DNA from: UBA993 sp964436815
GTDB taxonomy: Bacteria; Bacillota; Dethiobacteria; DTU022
Reading direction: 5' to 3'
Assembly: GCA_964436815.1 (NCBI GenBank)
Contig: CAYTER010000001.1
Span: 1 to 64,000, forward strand
DNA length: 64,000 nucleotides
Shown here: piece by piece, positions 1 through 8,812 of the stretch
Position numbering within the stretch: position 1 is the first letter of the stretch
How the letters are laid out: each line of letters opens with the position of its first letter
Program-made: the position numbers and the translations under genes
Notes under the pieces: generated by a model
Database searches by the model: none
Told to the model about the DNA's origin: nothing
The model's input: only the letters and a program-made list of their open reading frames with translations

Positions 1-2
1 TG

Positions 3-302
3 TTAATCTGATTCCCACCAGCCCTCGTTCTTGTCTTTTTCCACTTCGCCATCGATTTCCATTTTTACAACATGGGTAAAGCCACTACCCGATGTTGTAC
101 TCTGGGAGCTGGATGGAGCAGATTCTTCTTCGCTTTCTTCTTCATCTTCAGGCAGTTCTTCCGTGGCTTCAGGTTCTTCTGATTCTTCTGGAATTTGCGG
201 TTCTTCGGATTCTTCCGGGGTGGCAGCTGGTGAGCAGCCAAGTGTAAATAAGCAGATTATAATCACAATTACCAGCGGCAGAGTTTTTATTAACCGCATC
301 AT
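3..302 (-). CDS. Small acidic lipoprotein, function unknown
   Basis: A 99-residue protein begins with a lipoprotein signal peptide: basic MMRLIK, a hydrophobic stretch, and the lipobox LFTLGC with Cys23 as the lipid site. The mature part, about residues 24-75, is low-complexity and dominated by Glu, Ser and Pro, so it is probably an unstructured acidic tether. A short hydrophilic tail ends in GWWESD. An AGGAGG ribosome site lies about 11 bases before the first ATG. No family is recognised. It is transcribed away from the corrinoid operon and lies at the window edge, so its own operon context is not visible. Confidence 0.72.
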   Translation of the reverse strand: MMRLIKTLPLVIVIIICLFTLGCSPAATPEESEEPQIPEESEEPEATEELPEDEEESEEESAPSSSQSTTSGSGFTHVVKMEIDGEVEKDKNEGWWESD

Positions 303-626
303 AATAAATGACCTCCTGCAGCTTTTGTCGCAATTAAGCGATAGAAATATTATAACACAGTATCTGTTTAAAAGATTCTTTATCCGCCGGTTTGGTTCCC
401 TGAAACAGTTGCCCGAAAAGCGTTTTTATTTTAAGAAACCCCTTTATCATAGTAGTTTGCTGATCTATTTATGTGATATAATTGATAAGAATAATTAATG
501 TCATTATTGGCTAAATTAACTATAATTTATAAAAACTTCTAATTAATATGTACACAGAGACCGGAATAAAACTCAGATCACCAGTAAATTCATAATTGAT
601 GAGCAGAAAATATTGGGGGTATTTCA
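303..626. other. AT-rich intergenic region between divergent genes
   Basis: This 324-base stretch separates the minus-strand lipoprotein from the plus-strand corrinoid gene. It holds the lipoprotein ribosome site and -10. A plus-strand TATAAT at 521-526 could serve the corrinoid operon but has only a poor -35 match near 498-503. I see no cobalamin riboswitch, no clear terminator and no convincing small gene. Confidence 0.5.
349..354 (-). promoter_or_regulatory. Candidate -10 box for the acidic lipoprotein
   Basis: The minus strand reads TATAAT here, about 50 bases upstream of the lipoprotein start. No convincing -35 is visible 16-18 bases upstream of it, so the call rests on the -10 match alone. 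Confidence 0.35.
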
Positions 627-1274
627 GTGGATATGATCCTGCAAAATTTAGCTGAAGCAATTCTCAACGGGAAAAAAGATGCTGCACTTCAGTGGGCTGA
701 AAAGGGTATTGCAAATGGCCTTAAACCCCCGGAATTGATCAGCGGAGGTTTAACGGTTGGTCTGGAAGAGGTTGGCGCAAAGTTCGAATGCGGGGATTAT
801 TATCTGCCGGATATGATGCTGGCTGCTGAAGCGATGAGCGCTGTACTGAGTATGCTTGAACCGCATATGGTCAGGGAGAATTCTGAGCGGGAAAAAGCGG
901 TCAGGGTTGTCATTGGAACGGTTAAGGGTGATTTACATTCAATAGGCAAAGATATTGTTATTATGATGCTTAAAGCGGCCGGGATGGAAATATATGATCT
1001 GGGTGTTGATGTTTCTGCAGCACAGTTTGTGCAATCCGTTGCTGAAAACAGCGCCGAGATTTTAGGCATTTCCGCCTTGATGACGACCACCATCCAGGAG
1101 CAGAAAAAAGTGATTGACCTGCTCCAGGACAAAGGATTGCGAGACAAAGTAAAGGTTATTGTCGGCGGGGCTCCACTTTCAGAAGAGTGGGCCAACAAAA
1201 TCGGGGCAGATGCATATGCCGCCGATGCTATTGCCGGGGTGAAGAAGATAAAAGTGCTGTTGAACATGGCTTAG
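627..1274 (+). CDS. Methyltransferase cognate corrinoid protein
   Basis: This 215-residue cobalamin-binding protein is of the MtbC/MttC/MtgC type. A helical cap domain (about residues 1-88) is followed by a Rossmann-like B12 domain. The cobalt-ligating motif is visible as D102-L-H104-S-I-G107, with His104 the expected lower axial ligand, and the later GISALMTTT and IVGGAPLS stretches fit the family. The protein carries a methyl group as methyl-Co(III) between a substrate methyltransferase and a tetrahydrofolate methyltransferase. The GTG start at 627 follows GGGGGT by about six bases. The MttB-type gene begins 19 bases downstream, which identifies its partner. No corrinoid-reducing activase (RamA type) or MtgA-type methyltransferase lies in the window, so those steps must be encoded elsewhere. 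Confidence 0.93.
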   Translation: MDMILQNLAEAILNGKKDAALQWAEKGIANGLKPPELISGGLTVGLEEVGAKFECGDYYLPDMMLAAEAMSAVLSMLEPHMVRENSEREKAVRVVIGTVKGDLHSIGKDIVIMMLKAAGMEIYDLGVDVSAAQFVQSVAENSAEILGISALMTTTIQEQKKVIDLLQDKGLRDKVKVIVGGAPLSEEWANKIGADAYAADAIAGVKKIKVLLNMA

Positions 1275-1293
1275 CGAAAAGGAGCTGCTGCGA

Positions 1294-2721
1294 TTGCGAT
1301 TTGAACCGCTATTAGAGAAAGAGCTACAGTTGATTCATGACGAAACATTGAAAATTCTTAAGGAAACCGGGGCAGTAATTGAAGGTGATGAAGCGAGGGA
1401 TATATTGCTCAGCGCCGGTTGCCGTCAAGAAGGACAGCGCATTTTATTTCCGCCGCAGGTAGTTGAAGACTGCCTGGCACACAAAATACCGGTTACTCTA
1501 TACGGCGTTGATGAAAATATTATATTGCCCTTGACTGAAGCTACTACCTCCTATACCCATAATTTTGGTTCTGTCTCAGTTTTGCTCGATCCGGACGATA
1601 ACCGGATCCGCGAAGCTTTGGTTCAGGATTTGATCGATTTCGTCAGGATCAGCGACTCTCTGCCTAATCTTGATATGGTCGTCCCCAGCTTGAGGCCGAC
1701 CGATCTGCCGGAAGAGATCGCTTCCCTGGCGATGACAGCCTTTACCATGCAGAACACGGTTAAACCGGTTGATATCGGTACCGCTTCGGACCTTTGGGAA
1801 ATAAAATACCTGGTTCGTATCGCCGCTGCTGTTCGCGGGGGCATAGATAATCTGGTTGCCAAACCGATGGGTACATTGTCGATTTCGCCGCTCAGTCCTT
1901 TAAATTTTCCTGCGGATATAACGGAAGCCATTCTTGAAAGTTCCCGCACGGGACTGCCTGTTACCATGCTGCCCTGCCCGACCCGTGGTTTAACGGCACC
2001 GGTAACCCTGGCCGGTGGCCTGGTGCAGCAAAACGCAGAACAACTTGCCTTTCTGACCCTGGCCCGCTTGACAAACAAGAAGACCCCCCTGGTTTACACC
2101 TGCAGGCTTGCCGGGGCTAATATGCGGACCGGTTGTGTGAGCGGCCGGGATCCTGATATCGGTTTTTCCGGAGCATGCACAGCTCAGTTAGCCAGTTTTT
2201 ACGGGCTGCCTTCAGGCGTTTACGGCCTTGATACCGGTTCTGCCATGCCGGACATGCAATCAGGTTTTGAACGGGCCATTAACGGTCTTTACCCGGTTTT
2301 GGCCGGCGCTACTTTTGTATCCGGAATGGGAGCGCTTAATGCCGGGCTGCTGGCCAGCGCCGAACAGTTGGTAATCGACGACGAAATCTATGCGATGATC
2401 AGACACCGGCAAAAAGGGATCGAAGTAAATGAGGAGGCTATCGGTGCCGAAGTAGTGAATGCCGTAATGCAGGGAGGTCATTTCCTGGCCCAGGAGCATA
2501 CCAGGGATTACATGCGTAAAGGTGAGGTTTATAAAGGCAGCCTCGGTAACGAAGCCCCCTATGAGGAATGGCGGGCTGCCGGTTCCCAATCAATAAGGGA
2601 TCAGGCTAAAGCGAAGATTAAGTTGCTGTTGGCTGATCATTCCGGTGTAGTTTTACCTCAGACAGTATGCCGGGAAATAGAACAGATCCTGGAGGAAGCC
2701 AGGGCTGATAAATGCGTATAA
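1294..2721 (+). CDS. MttB-superfamily methylamine/betaine:corrinoid methyltransferase (non-pyrrolysine)
   Basis: The 475-residue product is a full-length member of the trimethylamine methyltransferase MttB superfamily. The reading frame has no internal amber codon, so it belongs with the non-pyrrolysine members. Characterised relatives demethylate glycine betaine (MtgB), proline betaine (MtpB), carnitine (MtcB) or gamma-butyrobetaine (MtyB). The protein would transfer one N-methyl group to the corrinoid protein encoded just upstream. The TTG start at 1294 follows AAAGGAGC. The substrate cannot be read from sequence. The following transporter is of the oligopeptide type, not a BCCT or OpuA betaine carrier, which hints at an unusual or conjugated quaternary amine. 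Family assignment is firm; substrate is unknown. Confidence 0.9.
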   Translation: MRFEPLLEKELQLIHDETLKILKETGAVIEGDEARDILLSAGCRQEGQRILFPPQVVEDCLAHKIPVTLYGVDENIILPLTEATTSYTHNFGSVSVLLDPDDNRIREALVQDLIDFVRISDSLPNLDMVVPSLRPTDLPEEIASLAMTAFTMQNTVKPVDIGTASDLWEIKYLVRIAAAVRGGIDNLVAKPMGTLSISPLSPLNFPADITEAILESSRTGLPVTMLPCPTRGLTAPVTLAGGLVQQNAEQLAFLTLARLTNKKTPLVYTCRLAGANMRTGCVSGRDPDIGFSGACTAQLASFYGLPSGVYGLDTGSAMPDMQSGFERAINGLYPVLAGATFVSGMGALNAGLLASAEQLVIDDEIYAMIRHRQKGIEVNEEAIGAEVVNAVMQGGHFLAQEHTRDYMRKGEVYKGSLGNEAPYEEWRAAGSQSIRDQAKAKIKLLLADHSGVVLPQTVCREIEQILEEARADKCV

Positions 2722-2816
2722 GAGTATAGCCTGAACCGGGGAGGCGATATCTTACGGGAAAACTCATTTACTAATGGTCTTTTGTACTGAAATTTACGAG
2801 GAGGTCTGCAAGTTCC

Positions 2817-4448
2817 ATGAGGAAAACTAAAGGAGTCGTATTGCTTTTAGTCATCGTTTTGCTCTTCCTGCTGGTTGTGACCGGTTGCGGAGGCGGAACC
2901 CAGGAATCCCAGTATGTGTTCAGAAGCGGGTACATGCGGGAGATCGAAAGCTTAAACCCGATGGTAATCTGGTCGGTCCAGGCTTACGAGGTCATGTATT
3001 TAACCTACAACTTCCTGATCAGCTGGGATGAAGATTTAAATGTAATACCCGAGCTGGCCAGGGACTGGGAAGTTGATGAGAGCGGCACTCTCTGGACTTT
3101 CTACCTGCAGGAAGGGGTGACCTGGCACGACGGGGAACCTTTCACCGCGGAAGATGTTAAATTTACATATGAATATATCCGCGATAATGAGCTGGGTTAC
3201 TTTTATGATTATGTTGCCTCCATGGAAGAAATTGAAGTGCTTGATGACTATACCATAACAGTCAAAACTGATGAGCCGATTGCCTGGATGCCCCAGGTTT
3301 TGGTGCCGATTTTGCCGGCCCATATCTGGTCGGAAATCGACCCTGAAGATGCGGAAGGCGATTTTGCCAACGACAACCCTGTCGGCACCGGTCCATTTAA
3401 GGTAGTCGACCACCGTAAGGGTGAATACACCAGATTGGTTGTCAATGAAGATTACTTTAAGGGCCGTCCGGGATTGGATGAAGTAATCTTTATGATTTAT
3501 GCCAACACTGATCTGATGGTCGAGGCATTAAAGCAAGGCAATCTTGACATCATCTCCGATGTGCCGGGAGCCCAGTTTAAAGCCTTGCAGGAAGCAAATG
3601 ATCCTAATATCATAACACTTGAGGCCGATTCCCCCTCTTTTACAGAGTTAGCTTTTAATGTTTGGGACGATCCCGAATCATTAGGTAACCCGCATTTAAT
3701 GGATAAAAATGTGCGGGTAGCGATCGAATACGCTATAGACCGCCAGGAGCTGATCGATGTAGCCCTGATGGGTTACGGGGAAGTGGCTTCAACTCTGGTT
3801 CCGCCGCTCTTTGATTTTTGGCATCTAGATTTAGGCGATGATTTCCGCGCCTATAATCCCGATATGGCCAATGCGCTGCTTGATGAAGCCGGTTATTTGC
3901 GGGGCGGGCATGGACTAAGAGTTGGCCCGGATGGCGAGTTGATGTCCTACACCCTGCTGATCCGTTCAGAATCTCCTGACAATCAGAAGATGGCATCCCT
4001 GATCAAGGATATGCTGTCAGGTGTTGGTATCGGTATTGAGGTAAGCGTTATCGACGAGGGCACCCTGACTGATCGCATTTATGAAGGCGATTTTGATATG
4101 TTTATCTGGGGTTGGTACGTTGACATTGACCCGACATCAATCCTCAAAATCGCCACTACCGATGAAATCATGTCCTGGAGCGATTGTTTTTATTCGAACC
4201 CTGAATATGATGCCCTGCACCAGCTGCAACAGCGAACAATGGACCGGGACGAGCGGCGGGAGCTGATCTATGAAATGCAGCGTATCTTCTATGATGATGC
4301 CGCTTATATCATGCTTTCTTACGACCCGGAACTGCAGGCATACCGCACCGATCGTTACGAGGGCTGGGTCCGTAATCCGCGGACCGGACCGGTTATGTAT
4401 ACCAATGTAATCGACAGTTACGAACAGCTGCAGCCGATTAGTGACTAA
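2817..4448 (+). CDS. ABC transporter substrate-binding lipoprotein, family 5 (DppA/OppA type)
   Basis: This 543-residue protein has a lipoprotein signal peptide ending in LVVTGC, giving Cys24 as the anchor. The mature part has the SBP_bac_5 pattern: early SLNPM and ARDWEV stretches, WHDGEPFTAEDVKFTYEYI near residue 105, and a VRVAIEYAIDRQELI region near residue 300. Such proteins capture di- or oligopeptides, nickel chelates or other amides outside the membrane and pass them to a DppBC-type channel. Start ATG 2817 follows GGAGG. The gene is separated from the permease genes by about 480 bases of repeats and an assembly gap, but the gene order is that of one transporter operon. Confidence 0.92.
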   Translation: MRKTKGVVLLLVIVLLFLLVVTGCGGGTQESQYVFRSGYMREIESLNPMVIWSVQAYEVMYLTYNFLISWDEDLNVIPELARDWEVDESGTLWTFYLQEGVTWHDGEPFTAEDVKFTYEYIRDNELGYFYDYVASMEEIEVLDDYTITVKTDEPIAWMPQVLVPILPAHIWSEIDPEDAEGDFANDNPVGTGPFKVVDHRKGEYTRLVVNEDYFKGRPGLDEVIFMIYANTDLMVEALKQGNLDIISDVPGAQFKALQEANDPNIITLEADSPSFTELAFNVWDDPESLGNPHLMDKNVRVAIEYAIDRQELIDVALMGYGEVASTLVPPLFDFWHLDLGDDFRAYNPDMANALLDEAGYLRGGHGLRVGPDGELMSYTLLIRSESPDNQKMASLIKDMLSGVGIGIEVSVIDEGTLTDRIYEGDFDMFIWGWYVDIDPTSILKIATTDEIMSWSDCFYSNPEYDALHQLQQRTMDRDERRELIYEMQRIFYDDAAYIMLSYDPELQAYRTDRYEGWVRNPRTGPVMYTNVIDSYEQLQPISD

Positions 4449-4459
4449 ATAATCGGGGG

Positions 4460-4746
4460 TTTTAATTCCCTCTTACCGGATGGGAGAGGCCGGTTAAGTC
4501 TGGTTTTTAATCCCTTCTTACCGGAGGGAGNNNNNNNNNNNNNNNNNNNNNNNNNNNNNNNNNNNNNNNNNNNNNNNNNNNNNNNNNNNNNNNNNNNNNN
4601 NNNNNNNNNNNNNNNNNNNNNNNNNNNNNNCCGGATGGGAGAGGCCGGTTAAGTCTGGTTTTTAATCCCTTCTTACCGGAGGGAGAGGCCGGTTAAGTCT
4701 GGTTTTTAATTCCCTCTTACCGGAGGGAGCGACCGGTTAATTCCGG
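4460..4746 (+). repeat. Tandem 44-bp repeat array interrupted by the assembly gap
   Basis: Units of exactly 44 bases run head to tail. Copies start at 4460, 4504 (cut by the gap after 27 bases), a partial copy from 4631, then 4659 and 4703. Each unit contains an A/T-rich start (TTTTTAATCCC), the core CTTACCGGAGGGAG and the end CCGGTTAAGTCTGG. Copies differ at a few positions (CCGGATGG versus CCGGAGGG; TTCC versus TCCC). The repeats lie between the binding-protein and permease genes. No spacers are present, so this is a simple minisatellite and not a CRISPR array. Confidence 0.9.
4531..4630. other. Scaffold gap of 100 N
   Basis: Exactly 100 undetermined bases sit inside the 44-bp repeat array. 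A round 100 is a conventional placeholder, so the true number of repeat copies is unknown. Confidence 0.97.
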
Positions 4747-4857
4747 TTTTTAATCCCCTCTCCCCTGGCGGGAGAGGGTTAGGGTGAGGGGGTAGGATTA
4801 AACATTTTTTCACCACCACCCCCACCCCGCCCCTCCCCCCCAGGGGGGAGGGAGTTT
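4747..4857. repeat. Dispersed GC-rich inverted intergenic repeat (PHPNPLPPGER-coding type)
   Basis: The last 44-bp unit runs into CCCCTCTCCCCTGGCGGGAG and GGGTTAGGGTGAGGGGG, followed by an inverted, diverged arm made of C-rich and then GGGGGGAGGG sequence. Read on the minus strand, it translates to the repetitive peptide PHPNPLPPGERG that is seen as spurious ORFs in many bacterial genomes. It is a non-coding palindromic intergenic repeat. The rest of the 4449-4927 gap holds only the ribosome site of the permease gene. Confidence 0.75.
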
Positions 4858-4927
4858 TTGTTCGTCTTTCAGGAAGATAGGGAGTAATAGGCAAGTCTGT
4901 CTTCTTTTTAAACGGGAGGGATGCGCG

Positions 4928-5899
4928 TTGAATATGCGCGGTTATCTGTTCCAAAAGTTTATGCAGGCGCTTTTTACCATCCTGGTAGTCATTGCCATGA
5001 ATTTTTTTCTGTTCAGGATTATGCCCGGGGACCCAATCAGGGTTCTAATCCGTAATCCGAAAATATCAGCCGAAGCCCTGGCCAGGGTCCGCGAACAGTT
5101 TGGCTTAAATGAAGGACGCCTGGTGCAGTTCTGGATCTACCTGCGCGATTTATTTTCCGGGGATTTTGGTTCATCCTTTAATTACCGTCAACCGGTAATT
5201 GATGTGATCATGGAGAGAGTTCCGGCTACCGTCCTTTTGGTGGGCACAGCTACCGTTCTTTCCATAATCCTCGGAGTCTTGTTGGGTGTAATCCTGGCCT
5301 GGAAACGGGGCACACGGGTCGATGTCGTTGGCCTCAGTGTATCCCTGATTCTCTATTCCATGCCCACTTTCTGGGTGGCAATCATCATGGTCATGCTCTT
5401 TGCCGTCTATTGGCAGGTGTTTCCTCTCGGGGGGATGGGCATGCCCGGGGTTTTTTACACATCATACTGGGCTGAACTGGCTTCCAAGGCCCGTTATCTA
5501 TTTCTGCCTACCGTTACTTTTGCCCTGATCCTGGTAGGCGAGTATGTGCTGATCATGCGCAGCTCCCTGCTCGAGGTAATGCGCGAAGATTACATGCTCA
5601 CCGCCCGGGCCAAGGGGGTAACCAACCGTAATCTGCTGCGCAAGCATGCTTTGCCCAATGCCATGCTGCCGGTAGTAACCCTGATCGCCATCAATCTCGG
5701 GTTTATCGTTGGCGGAGCGATCCAGATTGAGACCGTTTTTTCCTGGCCCGGTTTAGGGCGTTTGATGTACACAGCGCTGACAAACCGTGATTACCCGGTT
5801 TTACAGGGGTTGTTTCTTTTTGTAACAGTAGCGGTTGTAGGGGCTAACTTTTGCGCTGACATCCTCTACCGTTATCTTGACCCGCGGGTTAAGTCTTAG
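4928..5899 (+). CDS. ABC transporter permease, DppB/OppB type
   Basis: The 323-residue membrane protein shows the BPD_transp_1 pattern: an N-terminal transmembrane helix, the family-specific FRIMPGDP stretch near residue 35, and an EAA-type loop containing YMLTARAKGVTNRNLL near residue 222 that contacts the ATPase. About six membrane segments are visible. TTG at 4928 is preferred as start because GGGAGGG ends seven bases before it; an in-frame ATG at 4934 is the alternative. It forms the heterodimeric channel with the next gene. Confidence 0.92.
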   Translation: MNMRGYLFQKFMQALFTILVVIAMNFFLFRIMPGDPIRVLIRNPKISAEALARVREQFGLNEGRLVQFWIYLRDLFSGDFGSSFNYRQPVIDVIMERVPATVLLVGTATVLSIILGVLLGVILAWKRGTRVDVVGLSVSLILYSMPTFWVAIIMVMLFAVYWQVFPLGGMGMPGVFYTSYWAELASKARYLFLPTVTFALILVGEYVLIMRSSLLEVMREDYMLTARAKGVTNRNLLRKHALPNAMLPVVTLIAINLGFIVGGAIQIETVFSWPGLGRLMYTALTNRDYPVLQGLFLFVTVAVVGANFCADILYRYLDPRVKS

Positions 5900-5904
5900 G
5901 GGGT

Positions 5905-6819
5905 ATGAAAATGGCTAATCCTGCAGAAAGAACGATTAAAAACGATAGCTTTGCCCTCTGGAGAAAAAATCTGGCTAATTTCTGGTCTATCTACAGCCAG
6001 AACAAGATGGGCCTCCTGGGCTTGATCATCCTCATTTTTTTCGCCCTGATGGCTATCTTCGGCCCCCTGCTGGTCAGTATCAATACGATGACGATAGACG
6101 GGGCAACCCAGGTAATGCATCCTCCAACCGGTGGTTTTTGGCTTGGCACGGATGACCTGGGAAAAGATATTTTTGCCGGGGTGATCATCGGTTCCCGCGT
6201 TTCACTGTTGGTCGGGGTGGCTGCTACGGCCATATCGATGATTATCGGGACGATCATCGGCATCGTTTCCGGTTTTTACGGCCGCTCCACCGATGCCCTG
6301 CTGATGCGCCTGACTGATGTCTTCCTGGTGATTCCCTGGCTGCCCCTGATGCTGGTTATGGCTGCCCTGCTTGGTCCGAGCCTCGGCAATATCATCTTTG
6401 TCATTGGCATAACCAGCTGGGCCGGGACTGCCAGGATCATCCGTTCACAAACCTTAAGCATCAAGGAGAGGCCTTACGTGGAAAGAGCGCGGGCCATCGG
6501 CAGCGGCGATACTCACATCATGTTCTACCACATTCTGCCCAATGTTTTTCCGCTGATTTTCGCCAACACCGTGCTGGTAGCGGCTGTCGCCATCCTGTCG
6601 GAGACAACCTTAAGTTTCCTCGGGATGGGTGATCCGACCAGGGTTACCTGGGGCATGATGCTGCATTTTGCTTTTTCGATGGGAGCGGTTTCTTTCGGGG
6701 CCTGGTGGTGGCTTTTACCACCTGGAATCTGTGTGGTGCTGGTAGTGTTAAGTTTTACTTTTATCGGTTATGCGCTGGATGAGGTGCTTAATCCCAAATT
6801 AAGGAGGCGTGATCGTTGA
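5905..6819 (+). CDS. ABC transporter permease, DppC/OppC type
   Basis: This 304-residue permease carries the OppC N-terminal helix (KMGLLGLIILIFFALMAIFG), the periplasmic HPPTGGFWLGTDDLGKDIF motif typical of DppC, and an EAA loop near residue 190 (PYVERARAIGSGDTHIM). It starts five bases after the DppB stop with a GGGGGT ribosome site and overlaps the first ATPase gene by four bases, so the set is translationally coupled. Confidence 0.92.
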   Translation: MKMANPAERTIKNDSFALWRKNLANFWSIYSQNKMGLLGLIILIFFALMAIFGPLLVSINTMTIDGATQVMHPPTGGFWLGTDDLGKDIFAGVIIGSRVSLLVGVAATAISMIIGTIIGIVSGFYGRSTDALLMRLTDVFLVIPWLPLMLVMAALLGPSLGNIIFVIGITSWAGTARIIRSQTLSIKERPYVERARAIGSGDTHIMFYHILPNVFPLIFANTVLVAAVAILSETTLSFLGMGDPTRVTWGMMLHFAFSMGAVSFGAWWWLLPPGICVVLVVLSFTFIGYALDEVLNPKLRRRDR

Positions 6820-7778
6820 CACTGCTCGAAGTTGAAAACCTGACAACCTATTACAAACTTAAAGAAGGTTACGTTCGCGCCTGTGAAAATGTGAATATTA
6901 CGCTCCAGAAGGGGGAAGCGCTCGGACTGGTTGGCGAATCGGCGTCCGGTAAAACCACGGCAGCCCTTTCCCTGATCAAGCTTCTTCCTGATAATGCAGA
7001 AGTGATGGCCGGGAAAATAAGCATTGAAGGCCGGGATATTTCCCGGGCAATGGAAGAGGAACTGCGCCATATCCGCTGGAAAGAAATTGCCATCGTTTTT
7101 CAGGGAGCGATGAATGCCCTTAACCCGGTCAAGAGAGTTGGCGATCAGATCGTTGAAGCGCTGCGCATCCATGAAAAGTTATCTGAGAAAGAGGCCTGCC
7201 TGAGGACAGCAGAACTGTTTGAACTGGTGGAAATCGATCCTGACCGGATTAAAGAATACCCTCATGAATTCAGTGGGGGGATGCGCCAGAGGGTAATGAT
7301 TGCCATGGCCATTGTCTGTAACCCGAAAATCGTTATTGGAGACGAGCCGACAACTGCTCTCGATGTGATGGTTCAGGCCCAGGTTTTGCAACTCCTGGAG
7401 AAACTGCGCAGGGAGCGGCAAATGGGGATGATCCTGATCACTCACGATCTTTCGGTGGTTGGAGAAACATGTGACCGGGTGGCGGTTATGTATGCCGGAA
7501 GAATCATCGAAACCGGTCCGACAGAAAAAGTTTACGAAAACCCGGCTCATCCCTATACCCAAGCGTTGATTGCTGCTTTTCCCAACATTGAGGGTAAACG
7601 TCACCTGGCCCAATCGATTCCCGGTAATCCTCCAAATTTACTTTATCCACCGGCCGGATGCCGCTTCCATGAACGCTGCGCCCAGGGTTTTGGGCTTTGC
7701 AGCCTGGAAGATCCCAAAGCGGTTGAGATTTCTCCCGGTCATGTGGCTTCATGCCACCTCCTGAAGAGGAGGGTCTAG
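6816..7778 (+). CDS. ABC transporter ATP-binding protein, DppD/OppD type
   Basis: The 320-residue ATPase has Walker A GESASGKTT near residue 40, signature FSGGMRQR near 150, Walker B VIGDEPTTALDV and an H-loop ITHDLSVV. The C-terminal oligopeptide-transport extension includes CRFHERC and a further Cys pair, which in this family can bind an Fe-S cluster. The TTG start overlaps the DppC stop (TTGA) and follows AAGGAGG. Confidence 0.93.
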   Translation: MTLLEVENLTTYYKLKEGYVRACENVNITLQKGEALGLVGESASGKTTAALSLIKLLPDNAEVMAGKISIEGRDISRAMEEELRHIRWKEIAIVFQGAMNALNPVKRVGDQIVEALRIHEKLSEKEACLRTAELFELVEIDPDRIKEYPHEFSGGMRQRVMIAMAIVCNPKIVIGDEPTTALDVMVQAQVLQLLEKLRRERQMGMILITHDLSVVGETCDRVAVMYAGRIIETGPTEKVYENPAHPYTQALIAAFPNIEGKRHLAQSIPGNPPNLLYPPAGCRFHERCAQGFGLCSLEDPKAVEISPGHVASCHLLKRRV

Positions 7779-7780
7779 CG

Positions 7781-8794
7781 ATGGCCACTTATACAAGCGG
7801 CAGTGAAAAAGCCGATCAGTTATTGAAAGTCTCAAACCTTGAGGTGCATTTTAAAGCCCGTGAAGGCTTTATTTCATCGCTTTTAAGCAAACAGCCCAAA
7901 CTGGTGAGAGCAGTAGACGGGCTTGATTTTTCACTGGCGAAAGGAGAGATCCTTTGCCTGGCCGGTGAGTCCGGCAGCGGTAAAACAACAACCGGCAAAG
8001 CAATCCTGCGGTTGGTGGAGCCCACTGGAGGGAAAGTATGTTTTAAAGGGGAAGATGTGCTTGGTTTTAGCCGCCAGCGGTTACGTTGTTTCCGCCAGGA
8101 GGCGCAGATTATTTTTCAGGATCCCTATGAATCGCTTAACCCGCGGCAGACAGTTTTCGCTACTGTGGCAGAACCGCTTGAAGTTAACCGGGTTTGCCGT
8201 GATTACGATCATAAGGAAGAGCAGGTAGTTGAGGCTCTCTGTGACGCCGGGCTGAGCAATCCCCGGGAGCTCTTTATGCGTTACCCCCACGAGCTGAGCG
8301 GTGGACAACGACAGCGCCTGGCGATAGCCAGTGCCTTAGTTTTAAAACCTGATTTCATCATGGCTGATGAACCGGTCTCCATGCTTGATTTATCGATTCG
8401 CGCTGGTATTTTAAAGCTGATGGTGGATCTGCGGGATCAGAAAGGGATCAGTTATCTCTTTATCACGCACGATTTGTCTCTGGCCTGGTTGGTCTCGGAC
8501 AGAATAGCGATCATGTACCTGGGTAAAATTGTTGAACTTGGCGCCGCCGATTCTGTCATCCGGCAGCCGCTCCACCCCTATACCCGAGCCCTGGTGTCTG
8601 TGATTCCGGTTCCGAAGCGGGTGTCGTTGGCCGGTAAAGAGCTGCTGAAGGGTGAAACTCCCGATCCGGTCAATATCCCTTCCGGCTGCCGTTTTCATCC
8701 GCGCTGCCCGGAGGCCAAGCCACGCTGCCGCGAAGAAGAACCTCTTTACCGGGAGGTCGCTCCTGGCCGTTTTGGGGCCTGCCACTTTATCTAG
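7781..8794 (+). CDS. ABC transporter ATP-binding protein, DppF/OppF type
   Basis: Second ATPase of the transporter, 337 residues, with Walker A GESGSGKTT, signature LSGGQRQR, Walker B IMADEPVSMLDL and switch ITHDLSLA. The C-terminal CRFHPRCPEAKPRC stretch has the four-Cys pattern seen in DppF/OppF. A longer frame opens at 7751, but GAGGAGGG just before ATG 7781 supports the shorter start. Confidence 0.93.
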   Translation: MATYTSGSEKADQLLKVSNLEVHFKAREGFISSLLSKQPKLVRAVDGLDFSLAKGEILCLAGESGSGKTTTGKAILRLVEPTGGKVCFKGEDVLGFSRQRLRCFRQEAQIIFQDPYESLNPRQTVFATVAEPLEVNRVCRDYDHKEEQVVEALCDAGLSNPRELFMRYPHELSGGQRQRLAIASALVLKPDFIMADEPVSMLDLSIRAGILKLMVDLRDQKGISYLFITHDLSLAWLVSDRIAIMYLGKIVELGAADSVIRQPLHPYTRALVSVIPVPKRVSLAGKELLKGETPDPVNIPSGCRFHPRCPEAKPRCREEEPLYREVAPGRFGACHFI

Positions 8795-8812
8795 AAAAGA
8801 GATGAACAGACC

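Noticed and set aside
31..498. Plus-strand Ser-rich open frame of 155 codons
   Set aside because: It is the complement of the acidic lipoprotein gene plus AT-rich intergenic sequence, and has no ribosome site or family features.
303..626. Cobalamin riboswitch ahead of the corrinoid gene
   Set aside because: No B12-box-like conserved core or matching stem set could be recognised.
1294..2721. Pyrrolysine-containing trimethylamine methyltransferase
   Set aside because: The frame has no in-frame amber codon and no pylTSBCD genes are in the window.
4460..4746. CRISPR array
   Set aside because: Repeats are directly adjacent with no spacers, and no cas genes are present.
4706..4954. Minus-strand frame containing PHPNPLPPGERG
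   Set aside because: It is the known translation of a dispersed non-coding palindromic repeat and overlaps the permease start.
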